Below, in pieces: positions 27,613 to 35,836 of a DNA stretch of 64,000 bases. Position 1 is the stretch's first letter, and each line of letters starts with the position of its first letter. The position numbers were made by a program, and so were the translations under genes. Source of the stretch: an uncultured Lentisphaeria bacterium (GTDB taxonomy: Bacteria; Verrucomicrobiota; Lentisphaeria; Oligosphaerales; Oligosphaeraceae); assembly GCA_934661755.1 (NCBI GenBank), contig CAKUJM010000010.1, positions 1-64,000 of the forward strand. The letters are read 5' to 3'. The notes below the pieces were generated by a model. That model worked only from the letters and a program-made list of their open reading frames with translations, did no database searches and was not told the DNA's origin.

Positions 27613-27911
27613 AAATGATCCTTGTCGCCTATAACGTCTCAATCGAGGCGGAATTGATCGAAGAGCTGCCGAAAATGGGGGTCCATTGCTTCACCCAGTG
27701 GCCGCGCGTGTATGGCCGGGGCAATGCCACCGGCGCACGCTTCGACAACGCGGTGTGGCCCGGCGCCAACGGAATGCTGATGGCAGTCGTCGATGACGCC
27801 GCCGCGCCGCAGGTGATGGCGGCAATCGGCCACCTCCGCGATACCACCGCCAGGCGCGACGGCCTGAAGGCCTTCCAGCTCAACGTCGAGGCCGCCACCG
27901 GCGAATTGTAG
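27609..27911 (+). CDS. Small PII-like transporter-associated protein (PG0541 type)
   Basis: A 100-residue cytoplasmic protein translated from an ATGA overlap with the RND permease. It begins MKMILVAYNVSIEAELIEEL and contains CFTQWPRVYGRGNATGARFD, resembling the PII-like proteins encoded at the end of RND operons in Bacteroidetes and relatives. A sensor or regulatory role on the pump is inferred from this context. No enzymatic motif is visible. Confidence 0.75.
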   Translation: MKMILVAYNVSIEAELIEELPKMGVHCFTQWPRVYGRGNATGARFDNAVWPGANGMLMAVVDDAAAPQVMAAIGHLRDTTARRDGLKAFQLNVEAATGEL

Positions 27912-27941
27912 CCGGGGGAATTGGAAAACCGGGCTGCTTTT
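27910..27941 (+). terminator. Possible weak terminator after the efflux operon
   Basis: AGCCGG pairs with CCGGGCT through a one-base bulge, followed by GCTTTT. It starts inside the stop codon of the small PII-like gene. Confidence 0.35.
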
Positions 27942-28276
27942 GGCCCTCTCCGGCCTGTGTGTGGCGGGGCAGGACGCCGGCGGTGGGCTCCGCCTTGCAA
28001 AACGCGGCGGATACATTATCTTAACCGGAGTTCCCGAAATCATTTTTTTTCTGCTGTCCCTTGGCGATGTTTTCCCGAGGGGATAGGACACGTTTTGTCT
28101 ATTTTCCCCAGGGAAAGGGGCGGTGAACGCAAAATCTATTGAATCGCCGGCAAATTGGCTGCGCGGCACTGATCCTGGGAGGGCGGGAAAAAAAGGCAAT
28201 GTCGGCTTTGGAGCCGACGGATGGCGTTGAATGGCAAAACCGCCCCACGCCATTTCCGAGGCTAAGGACAAGGGAA
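27912..28276. other. Leader/intergenic region upstream of the NusG-like gene
   Basis: No gene is supported. TTGCAA (27995-28000) and TATCTT (28017-28022), 16 bp apart, could be a promoter. That would give an untranslated leader of more than 200 bases containing a perfect hairpin at 28201-28218. An unusual 5' leader is in line with processive antitermination control, but no recognised riboswitch is seen. Confidence 0.5.
28201..28218 (+). promoter_or_regulatory. Perfect leader hairpin
   Basis: GTCGGCT-TTGG-AGCCGAC, a 7-bp stem with a four-base loop, 59 bp before the NusG-like start. It has no T-run, so it is more likely a pause or recruitment structure than a terminator. Confidence 0.45.
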
Positions 28277-28870
28277 ATGTCCAAATTCGAATATAGCTTC
28301 GACGGCTCGATCTTGGAGCCGGACGAAGGGGAAATCGTCCGCACGGTTTTCATCAAGCCCCTGAACGAGGGGCGCTTCAAGGACTTCTGTACGGAAAGCG
28401 GCATCGTGAGCTACCTGCCGCTGCGCAAGGTCTGCAGGCTCAAGCGCGTCATCAGCAAGGGGAAGCCCTACCAATATCAGAGCGTCATCCTGCGTCCGAT
28501 GTTCCCCGGGTACATCTTCGTCAAGATGACCGCCGGGCAGCGCACCGCGCTTTTCCAGACCGGGCTGGTGGTGCGTATCCTGGGCGGGCATGAAAGGCCG
28601 CAGGGGTTGCTGGACGAGATCCGGCTGATACACCAGATCGAGGATATTGCGAAGTGCACGGAGGTCGAATTCAACGCCGACATCAAGGAAGGCGACCGGT
28701 TTCTGATTGACTCCGGGCCGTGGCAGGGAGTGTATGGCTGGCTCAAGAAGAAGGAAAAGCGTTTCCTCTGGATGGTCGAGCTTGAATGCGTGAACTGCCT
28801 GGTGTCGGCCACCATCGACCCGTCGCTGTATCGAATGATCCCTGCGGAGGACTTCTCCGCCACCCGCTGA
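28277..28870 (+). CDS. Specialised NusG-family antitermination factor (RfaH/UpxY/LoaP-like)
   Basis: A 197-residue paralogue of NusG. The N-terminal NGN domain contains VRTVFIKPLNEGRFKDF and the core PMFPGYIFVKM. The C-terminal KOW-like part includes FLIDSGPWQGVYGWLKKKEK. Paralogues of this kind travel with RNA polymerase through one long polysaccharide operon and suppress termination. Its position as first gene before the glycan locus fits that role. Start 28277 follows AAGG; the longer frame reaches into the leader hairpin. Housekeeping NusG is normally beside rplK, which is not the case here. Confidence 0.85.
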   Translation: MSKFEYSFDGSILEPDEGEIVRTVFIKPLNEGRFKDFCTESGIVSYLPLRKVCRLKRVISKGKPYQYQSVILRPMFPGYIFVKMTAGQRTALFQTGLVVRILGGHERPQGLLDEIRLIHQIEDIAKCTEVEFNADIKEGDRFLIDSGPWQGVYGWLKKKEKRFLWMVELECVNCLVSATIDPSLYRMIPAEDFSATR

Positions 28871-28888
28871 AAAGAAAAGCACAACCAT

Positions 28889-29007
28889 GGATTCGTGAAG
28901 CTGGCGATTTTGCGTCAGGATAAGGATTTTTGAGGAAGCGTACCGGGAGTACGTGACTGAAGAATGACGAAATCATGGCGCAAAAGCACCAGCTTCACGA
29001 ATTCAGG
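28889..29007 (+). repeat. Palindromic interspersed element, copy 3 (complete)
   Basis: A 119-bp imperfect palindrome. The left arm starts GGATTCGTGAAGCTGGCGAT and the right arm ends CACCAGCTTCACGAATTCAG; both also contain TTTTGCG and a GAT/ATC core. The tip is CGTAC-CGGGA-GTACG. It lies between the NusG-like gene and the WecA-like gene, in the transcript of both. Confidence 0.9.
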
Positions 29008-29025
29008 ATAACTGCATTCCACGCC

Positions 29026-30954
29026 ATGCAGGTTGCAATCATAAGTGAATCGTCAGCGCGGCCGCTGCTCTCGATGGTGCTGCTGGGCTGCGCGTCCTGT
29101 GTGCTGTCGTTGCTGTCCACCCGGCTGATGCTCTGGCTTCTGCCGCAGCTGGGAATGATGGACCGGCCGGACTTCAAGCGCCACATCCACACCCATGCCG
29201 TTCCGCGCGGCGGCGGCATCGGGATGCTCCTGGCCTTCATCGTCTCGTCCGCTGTCTACTTCTGCTTCCTCTACCATGGCGGCAGGCCCGACACCCCGCG
29301 CGAGCTGGTCAGAATCCTGGCGCCGCTGGCGATCCTGTTGCCGCTGGGCGTCTTGGATGACCGATTCACCCTCTGTGCCCGCACCAAGTTCATCTGCCAG
29401 ATCCTGGCCGCGCTACTGGCATGGTGCCTCGGACTCCGGTTGGAGACGGTGCTGGGAGTTCATCTGCCCGCCTGGCTGGGGCTGCCGCTGACCGTCATCT
29501 GGATCACCGCCTTCATCAACGCCTTCAACATGATCGACGGTGTCGACGGGCTGGCCAGCGGCATCGGGTTGATCTCCGCTGTCTGCATGGCGGTCACCGC
29601 ATTCTTCAGTGGAAGCCCCCGGCTGGGGACGCTGCTGGTAATCTTCGGCGGTTCGCTGCTGGGATTCCTCTACTTCAACTGGCACCCGGCGAAGCTCTTC
29701 ATGGGCGACACTGGCTCCATGTTCATCGGCTATGTCCTGGCCGTGGCCGGATTGCGCATCAATGCCCGCGTCATCTCAGTGGCCTCGATCGGAATCCCGC
29801 TGCTGGCATGCGGCCTGCCGGTGCTTGACATCTGCCTCGCCGTCTGGCGGCGGCTCGTCGGCAGCCCGCCGTCATCGACGCCGGAGGCCGCCACCGACGG
29901 GGAGGAAATGCCGCACGTCTGCTGGGGGCTTCCCGGACGGCTTGCGTTCCTGGCCGGACGTCTCAGTACCGCCGACCAGAGCCATATCCACCATCGGCTT
30001 ATGCGGTATTTCCGCAACGACCAGCGCCGGACAGTCTGGAGCATCTACGCCATCGCCATCGGCATGGGACTTGTCGGCATCCTCTGCTCCTTCTTGCCCA
30101 ACAGTAACCTCCTGGTGGCGCTGGCGGTCATCATCGGCACTTTCTCATTCATCATCAACCGCCTGGCCTTCATCGAGCTGTGGAATACCACCGAGACCCT
30201 GTACCATGACTTCCAAAGTGCCCGGGCGGGAATGCTGTTCTCCTATGTCATCAACCCGCTCTGGGACCTGGGATGCATCCTGGCCGCATACTATCTGGCG
30301 TCAAGGGGATGGCCGATCGGCCTGGACGCGATGCTCCGGCATGCCGGAATCCTGATGGCGGTGCTGTGCTGCTCCCGGCCATACCGCGTCTTCTGGAACT
30401 ATGCCGCCTCCGACGAATACTTCCGTCTGGCCAGCGCCCTCCTGCTGGGATTCACCTTGGCGCGCGCCAGCGACCTGGCGTTTCCCGACGACCCGCATAT
30501 CAACCGCCTCCACTCCTATGCCGCCGGGGTGGCCATTACCCTCATCCTTATGGAACGGCTGTTCCTCCACTACTTCCGAAATGACCAGATTCGGCGGCAC
30601 GCCAGGGAACAGATGGACGACGGAGCCGAGCCGTTGCGCACCATCATCGTCGGCGTCACCCCGATGGCACGGCTCTACCGCAATCTCCTTACCTCCGACA
30701 TCGAGCGCGCCGCCCGGGAGGAAATCATCGGACTGGTCTGCTTCGACCGGCATTTCCTCCATTCATACTGCTATGGCATGAAGGTGCTGGGACGCATCAA
30801 TGACTTGGAGTTCATCGTGGAGCATTATCGCGTTGGAAAGATTGTGGTTACGAGGGAAATTCCAGAGGAGCTGCTCGGCAAGTGCACGGTCGTTTGCAGG
30901 GGGCAGGGAGTCCGGATGGCTAGTTTCGGGTGCGTTGAGCGGGTCATGGGGTAG
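29026..30954 (+). CDS. WecA-like undecaprenyl-phosphate glycosyl-1-phosphate transferase with extra C-terminal Rossmann-like domain
   Basis: Starts glycan repeat-unit assembly by transferring a sugar-1-phosphate to undecaprenyl phosphate at the inner membrane. The first ~330 residues are a multi-pass MraY/WecA core with NAFNMIDGVDGL (D171, D174), MGDTGSMFIGY (D228) and the HIHHR motif (H320, H322, H323). Further membrane segments follow. From about R538 a soluble domain reads RTIIVGVTPMARLYRNLL, then GLVCF and KVLGRINDLEFIVE, like the CoA-binding/CapD N-terminal domain of nucleotide-sugar dehydratases but without the catalytic dehydratase. The total is 642 residues, about twice a normal WecA. 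Start 29026 is preferred because the longer frame begins inside the repeat. Confidence 0.85.
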   Translation: MQVAIISESSARPLLSMVLLGCASCVLSLLSTRLMLWLLPQLGMMDRPDFKRHIHTHAVPRGGGIGMLLAFIVSSAVYFCFLYHGGRPDTPRELVRILAPLAILLPLGVLDDRFTLCARTKFICQILAALLAWCLGLRLETVLGVHLPAWLGLPLTVIWITAFINAFNMIDGVDGLASGIGLISAVCMAVTAFFSGSPRLGTLLVIFGGSLLGFLYFNWHPAKLFMGDTGSMFIGYVLAVAGLRINARVISVASIGIPLLACGLPVLDICLAVWRRLVGSPPSSTPEAATDGEEMPHVCWGLPGRLAFLAGRLSTADQSHIHHRLMRYFRNDQRRTVWSIYAIAIGMGLVGILCSFLPNSNLLVALAVIIGTFSFIINRLAFIELWNTTETLYHDFQSARAGMLFSYVINPLWDLGCILAAYYLASRGWPIGLDAMLRHAGILMAVLCCSRPYRVFWNYAASDEYFRLASALLLGFTLARASDLAFPDDPHINRLHSYAAGVAITLILMERLFLHYFRNDQIRRHAREQMDDGAEPLRTIIVGVTPMARLYRNLLTSDIERAAREEIIGLVCFDRHFLHSYCYGMKVLGRINDLEFIVEHYRVGKIVVTREIPEELLGKCTVVCRGQGVRMASFGCVERVMG

Positions 30955-31002
30955 CAGTCTGTTTCCCAGCCAGGCTGGCAGGCGCGCGGCATCGTTTCGG
31001 CC

Positions 31003-32487
31003 ATGAGGAAAAACACTGTATCTTGTAATGCAGCGTGGAATATTGGGTCGCTGGTCTGCAACCTGTTATTGGTTTTCGTATGTACGCCGATAATAATCAG
31101 GGACCTGGGGGAGACCGCATACGGCGTCTATGTCATCCTCGGGTCCGTTGGCGGCATTCTGTCCATTGCAAGCCTGGGCATGGGCGAGGCGACGCTCAAG
31201 TACGTCTCGGAGTATGTGGCCACGGACAATCGTCTTGAGGTGAGGAAGGTATTCACATCAACCTTCCTCTTGTATTCAACCATAGGCTTGGGTATTTCCC
31301 TCTTTCTTTTTGTTCTTCCCTATCCATTTATCAGGATTCTGAAAATAGACCAGGTTGAAAACGCTAAATTTCTGTTCCGCATAACGGCCATCATATTCTG
31401 GGTTCATCTGATGAACGGAAGCGTGTCTTCTGTCCCTGCGGCTGTCCAGCGATATGAATTTGCCTCATTTGTCAGCTTTGCCCAAAACATCCTTCAATTC
31501 ATCCTTGTCATTTCAGCCATAAGGCTTGGCTACGGGCTGCGTGGCATCATGTGCGTTACGCTACTCAACGCACTACTGATCCTGTCCATCAATTTTGCCA
31601 TCGGCAAGTTCCTTATCCCGCATCTGGGCTTTTCCTGGCCTGGCAAGGCTGGCTTCCAGAAGGTGTTCAAATATGGGATTGCCGTATTCGGAACCCAGCT
31701 GATTGGATTGCTTTGGCAATACAGCGACCACATACTGCTGTCCTCAATGATCGGCCCTCAGGCTGTGAGTATTTTCAGTGTCCCAATGCAGACCGTCAGC
31801 AAGGGAGTTGGACTAATCAGCGCTGGAATGGCGGTTTTATTTCCCCATTTTTCATCATTGAGTTCCGATTACGAGGGCAACAAAGAAAAAATCACGGAGA
31901 CTTATATCAAAGCAACGCAACTTGGCTTGCTTGCTTCCATTGCGCTTTGCGTGCCACTGGCTGTGATGCTTCCAGATTTCCTGCGACTGTGGATTTCCAG
32001 TGAATTTGCTGAGAAGGCTGCCTCTGTTGCAACCATTTTGGCCTTGAGCTATATCGTCCGTGGAGCATTCCTGCCATACGAACCATTGCTAAAAGGACTT
32101 GGGCTACCCAAGTATATCTTCTGTATAACATTGTGCAGTTCCTTGGTTATTGCAGGTGTGGATTTGCTCTTCATTCCATTTCTCGGAACTGATGGCGTTG
32201 GTTATTCCTATGTCATATCATCTTCCATTGGCGTAATAACAATTGTCTTGATTTTCAGAAAACTGCTAAAAATTCCCATGGTAGTTTTCTGGCGTGATCT
32301 GTTTGCTCCTTATTTTTGGAGTCTGTTGTCAGTTGCCATCCTTATAATCCTAAGGCACAAAGTAATAAAAGACAGCTTCGGTTGGGTGGCGTTTCTTGCC
32401 TTGTCAGCACTTGTCTTCCTCATAAACGTCGTTTTTGTAGCGTGTGGAAGCAAGTTGTCTGGCACGAAATTCCGGCTGGCCAAGTGA
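31003..32487 (+). CDS. Wzx-type polysaccharide flippase
   Basis: A 494-residue protein with 12-14 predicted membrane helices of the MOP (oligosaccharide flippase) family, moving lipid-linked repeat units across the inner membrane. It begins VSCNAAWNIGSLVCNLLLVF and has LGETAYGVYVILGSVGGIL and LLSSMIGPQAVSIFSVPMQ, typical of the family. From here on base composition turns clearly AT-richer than in the preceding genes. It starts 48 bp after the WecA-like gene and is followed 6 bp later by the nitroreductase-like gene. Confidence 0.88.
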   Translation: MRKNTVSCNAAWNIGSLVCNLLLVFVCTPIIIRDLGETAYGVYVILGSVGGILSIASLGMGEATLKYVSEYVATDNRLEVRKVFTSTFLLYSTIGLGISLFLFVLPYPFIRILKIDQVENAKFLFRITAIIFWVHLMNGSVSSVPAAVQRYEFASFVSFAQNILQFILVISAIRLGYGLRGIMCVTLLNALLILSINFAIGKFLIPHLGFSWPGKAGFQKVFKYGIAVFGTQLIGLLWQYSDHILLSSMIGPQAVSIFSVPMQTVSKGVGLISAGMAVLFPHFSSLSSDYEGNKEKITETYIKATQLGLLASIALCVPLAVMLPDFLRLWISSEFAEKAASVATILALSYIVRGAFLPYEPLLKGLGLPKYIFCITLCSSLVIAGVDLLFIPFLGTDGVGYSYVISSSIGVITIVLIFRKLLKIPMVVFWRDLFAPYFWSLLSVAILIILRHKVIKDSFGWVAFLALSALVFLINVVFVACGSKLSGTKFRLAK

Positions 32488-32493
32488 GATTCA

Positions 32494-33399
32494 ATGAAGG
32501 CCTTTGTCAAAAAAATATTGCATTCCCTATTGCCAGACAGCATATACAAGCTGCTGGCAAACAAACCGTGCATAGTTCCGAGATACTACAAAGGGCTTAT
32601 CGGAGAATTAGAGCAATACTTTGATTATGCCAGAGAGGAAACGCCTGAAAAGAATCTGTTGCTTCTTCGGAAAAATGCGCATATTCTGGACAAGGGGGTT
32701 CAACAGGAAAACGCAGAACCCGGACATGGGAAACAATGCTATCTGGACTTGAAGAAACGTCTGGCACAGATTCCAGCGGAGTGGGAGAACGACCCCACGG
32801 TTGTATGGAGTCGCCATGTTCTTTGCAACTATGAGAAACTGCAACAAGGCGGACTACGCACAGAACATGCAGAATGTTCTTCCTCCGCCTGTGTCTCCTA
32901 TGATGATCTATTTACATTGATCAGACAACGCCGCTCCAATCGTTGTTTTTTGAATAAAGAGATTGCGCCTGAGACAGCACATTCACTTGTAAAGACTGTT
33001 CATTGGGCTGCTTCCAGTTGTAACAAACAGCCAATCCAGGTATTCTATACCATAAATCCTGATGAGGCGTCAGTGGCTTTGAAATGTTGCAAAGGAGGAA
33101 CGGGCTTTAGCTCTTTTATTCCGTCTTTATGGGTTTTTACCGCTGATACACGGGGGTATGTCTGGCCAGGCGAGGCGCCGCTTCCATTCATTGACACTTC
33201 CTTGGGAACGCAAAATCTGTTTCTTGCTGCAACAACGTTAGGCATTTCAGGGACTGTCTTGTCATGGTGTCAGCACACAAAGGAGGAGGAACAGCAATTG
33301 CGTTCGTTAATGAGGATTCCTCCAGAGTATATCATTGTCTTCTGTGCCGTGCTTGGATATGCCAAGTATGATTATGCAGTGCCAGCCCGCAAGGAATGA
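32494..33399 (+). CDS. Nitroreductase-family protein in polysaccharide cluster
   Basis: A 301-residue protein. The C-terminal ~180 residues have the FMN-dependent nitroreductase fold: LIRQRRSNRCFLNKEI, then VHWAASSCNKQPIQVFY and NLFLAATTLGISGTVLS. The first ~130 residues are an extra charged and helical segment without a recognised domain. Nitroreductase-like proteins occur beside pyruvyltransferases in many surface-glycan loci; their reaction there is unknown and could be oxidation or reduction of a sugar or its substituent. It is tightly packed, with 6 bp before and 1 bp after. Confidence 0.75.
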   Translation: MKAFVKKILHSLLPDSIYKLLANKPCIVPRYYKGLIGELEQYFDYAREETPEKNLLLLRKNAHILDKGVQQENAEPGHGKQCYLDLKKRLAQIPAEWENDPTVVWSRHVLCNYEKLQQGGLRTEHAECSSSACVSYDDLFTLIRQRRSNRCFLNKEIAPETAHSLVKTVHWAASSCNKQPIQVFYTINPDEASVALKCCKGGTGFSSFIPSLWVFTADTRGYVWPGEAPLPFIDTSLGTQNLFLAATTLGISGTVLSWCQHTKEEEQQLRSLMRIPPEYIIVFCAVLGYAKYDYAVPARKE

Positions 33400-33400
33400 C

Positions 33401-34645
33401 ATGAACATTCTGCTTATCCATCAATATGCAGGGAACAAGGGCGACAGGGCAGTTCTTGTTGCCCTTTGTCATTTATTGAAATGCGAGTTCCCAGATGTGC
33501 GGATAGCTGTATCCACAAGCAATCCACTCAAGTGGAAGGCGGATGATCTCCAGGAAGGCGATAATGTCGAATTCTGTCCCAGCGGGTGGGATTATCAGGA
33601 CGCCAGTAGCTGGCGGATGTGGTTTTGCATTTTGGATCGCCTCAAGAAATACACATTCACCATATTACGATTTCTGCAACTTCACCATATCCGATTTTTC
33701 ACGTCATCTCTCATGAATCCCCAGTTCCACGAGAAGCTAAATGACGCGAATATTGTTCTAAGTGTTGGAGGTCATCATTTTACAACGCTTTTGTCTAGGG
33801 ACTTGGTTTCTGGAATCAATTTTGACAGCATGTGCGTCATGGCGGCAAACAAGCCATTGGTCTTGTTTTCGCAGTCATTTGGGCCATTCGTTTTTCACAA
33901 CGAGCATAACAAGAACATAACAAAGCAATTGTTAAATTACTGCAAATCGATTTATTGCAGAGAAAACAAATCTGTCATCGAACTGCAATTGCTTGGCGTG
34001 AATAACCAAGGCATACAGCAAACCAGTGAAACTGTCCTTGCACTGAATGGAGTTTTTGATCACCGCCGAGAGTTGGCGGCACGGAAAAAGCAGATAGGAA
34101 TCGCCATCTACTCTACACAGAAAAGGACTCCAGACCAGCTGGAACACTATTGCAACGTTCTGGCAGGCTTCGCCAAGAAGGCAATCTCCGATGGCTTTCA
34201 AGTCCTGTTCTTCCCAATGGAATTGAAAGGAAGTGCGCCTGACGACCGATGGCTGATAAGCAAAATCTTAAAGCTCATTGACTCAAGCCAGGCGGATTAT
34301 ATAGACAACGACTTGCCCACGGTAGAGCATTTGCGTCGGGTGGAGGAATGTTCATTGTTTGTTGGACATAAGACTCACTCCACGATTTTTGCACTGGCCA
34401 CCGGAACGCCTCTCATTGGCATCTGCTATCATCCAAAGACACGAGAGTTCATGAAACAGTTTTCATGCGAGGAGTTTGCCATTGACGATGATAAGCTCAC
34501 AGCCGAGGCGTTGGAAACAGCATATCGTAAAATCAGCGGTCGCCTGGAAGAGCTTTCTATCAGGATTTTTGAATGTGCCAAGCTGGCCGGGAAACAAATT
34601 TCAAATGACCTGCGTAGGGCCGTCTTAAATTCTCTGCAGGAGTAA
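33401..34645 (+). CDS. Polysaccharide pyruvyl transferase family protein
   Basis: Predicted to attach a pyruvate ketal, from phosphoenolpyruvate, to a sugar of the glycan repeat. The 414-residue protein begins MNILLIHQYAGNKGDRAVL, carrying the N-x-GD motif of the family. The C-terminal half has ECSLFVGHKTHSTIFALATG followed by PLIGICYHPKT, the nucleotide-sugar-transferase-like site seen in CsaB/WcaK relatives. The start at 33401 is one base after the previous stop. A negatively charged surface polymer would result. Confidence 0.83.
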   Translation: MNILLIHQYAGNKGDRAVLVALCHLLKCEFPDVRIAVSTSNPLKWKADDLQEGDNVEFCPSGWDYQDASSWRMWFCILDRLKKYTFTILRFLQLHHIRFFTSSLMNPQFHEKLNDANIVLSVGGHHFTTLLSRDLVSGINFDSMCVMAANKPLVLFSQSFGPFVFHNEHNKNITKQLLNYCKSIYCRENKSVIELQLLGVNNQGIQQTSETVLALNGVFDHRRELAARKKQIGIAIYSTQKRTPDQLEHYCNVLAGFAKKAISDGFQVLFFPMELKGSAPDDRWLISKILKLIDSSQADYIDNDLPTVEHLRRVEECSLFVGHKTHSTIFALATGTPLIGICYHPKTREFMKQFSCEEFAIDDDKLTAEALETAYRKISGRLEELSIRIFECAKLAGKQISNDLRRAVLNSLQE

Positions 34646-34649
34646 GCCT

Positions 34650-35810
34650 ATGAAACAGATTTTGCTTGTATTCGGGACAAGGCCGGAAGCCATCAAGATG
34701 GCTCCGCTTGTAAAGGCGCTAAAGGCGCAACCGGAATGGTTCGATGTCAAAGTGTGCGTGACGGGGCAGCATCGCCAGATGCTTGACCAGGTGCTGGAGA
34801 TTTTCGGCATCACGCCTGATTTCGACCTGAACATCATGAAGCCGGGGCAGGACTTGTTCGACGTCACGACGTCCGTGCTTCTTGGGATGCGCGGCATCTT
34901 CAAGGAATACCATCCTGACATCGTGCTGGTTCACGGTGACACCACCACCAGTTCGGCTGTGGCCCTTGCCGCATTCTACTGCCATATCGCGGTCGGGCAT
35001 GTGGAGGCAGGGCTTCGGACCTACAATATCTACAGCCCGTGGCCAGAGGAGATCAATCGCCAGATAACGGGTAGGCTCGCGACGCTCCACTTCTCGCCGA
35101 CTCCTACGAGCAAGGCGAACTTGCTTGCAGAGCGTGTGCCAGAAGGGCACGTCTTTGTCACCGGCAATACAGTGACTGATGCACTGCTACAGGTTGTTGA
35201 GCATATCCGCAACGACGCCAGCCTCCAGGAACGGCTGGCGCTGGAACTACAGGCGCAAGGATATGACACGAGAAGGCTGGACAATCCTGCACGCCGCCTC
35301 ATTCTCATAACGGGGCACCGACGCGAGAACTTCGGCGATGGCTTCCTGCATATCTGCGAGGCCATCAGGGACTTGGCCGCGCGCTATCCCGATGTCGACT
35401 TCGTCTATCCCATGCACCTGAACCCCAATGTCCGCAAGGCCATCGACGAGATTTTCCCCGAGCACAGCAAGGGCAACCTCTTCTTCATCGAGCCGCTTGA
35501 CTACCTGCATTTCGTCTATCTGATGGACAAGTCGTATCTCATCCTCACGGACAGCGGCGGCGTGCAGGAGGAGGCTCCGACCCTCGGTAAGCCGGTGCTG
35601 GTGATGCGCGACACCACGGAACGCCCCGAAGCGGTCGAGGCAGGCACGGTCAAGCTTGTCGGAACCGACTACGGGAAGATCGTCAATGAGACGGCAGTTC
35701 TTCTGGATGACCGCGAGGCATATAAAACAATGTCGCAGGCCATCAACCCATACGGTGACGGCAAGGCCTGCGCACGCATCTGCAGGATACTGCAAGAAGC
35801 CGAGTTGTAG
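34650..35810 (+). CDS. wecB: UDP-N-acetylglucosamine 2-epimerase (non-hydrolysing)
   Basis: Interconverts UDP-GlcNAc and UDP-ManNAc in the cytoplasm. The 386-residue protein shows GTRPEAIKMAPLVKAL at the start, VTGQHRQML, LVHGDTTTS, VEAGLRT, ITGHRREN and LTDSGGVQEEAPTLGKPVL, all diagnostic. It lies 4 bp after the pyruvyltransferase. Its base composition is closer to the core genome than its neighbours. It implies ManNAc or a derivative in the glycan. Confidence 0.95.
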   Translation: MKQILLVFGTRPEAIKMAPLVKALKAQPEWFDVKVCVTGQHRQMLDQVLEIFGITPDFDLNIMKPGQDLFDVTTSVLLGMRGIFKEYHPDIVLVHGDTTTSSAVALAAFYCHIAVGHVEAGLRTYNIYSPWPEEINRQITGRLATLHFSPTPTSKANLLAERVPEGHVFVTGNTVTDALLQVVEHIRNDASLQERLALELQAQGYDTRRLDNPARRLILITGHRRENFGDGFLHICEAIRDLAARYPDVDFVYPMHLNPNVRKAIDEIFPEHSKGNLFFIEPLDYLHFVYLMDKSYLILTDSGGVQEEAPTLGKPVLVMRDTTERPEAVEAGTVKLVGTDYGKIVNETAVLLDDREAYKTMSQAINPYGDGKACARICRILQEAEL

Positions 35811-35836
35811 GTATCCAGCAAGGGTATATTCGAGTA

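Noticed and set aside
25972..27642. Open frame of 556 codons on the minus strand
   Set aside because: Antisense to the RND permease; the product is His/Gln/Gly-rich with no fold or ribosome site.
28118..28130. RfaH-type ops element (GGCGGTGAACG resembles GGCGGTAGCGT)
   Set aside because: Only a partial match and no accompanying pause hairpin; not enough to call.
28975..29025. Upstream start for the WecA-like gene
   Set aside because: The extra residues come from the right arm of the palindromic repeat and show no similarity to the family.
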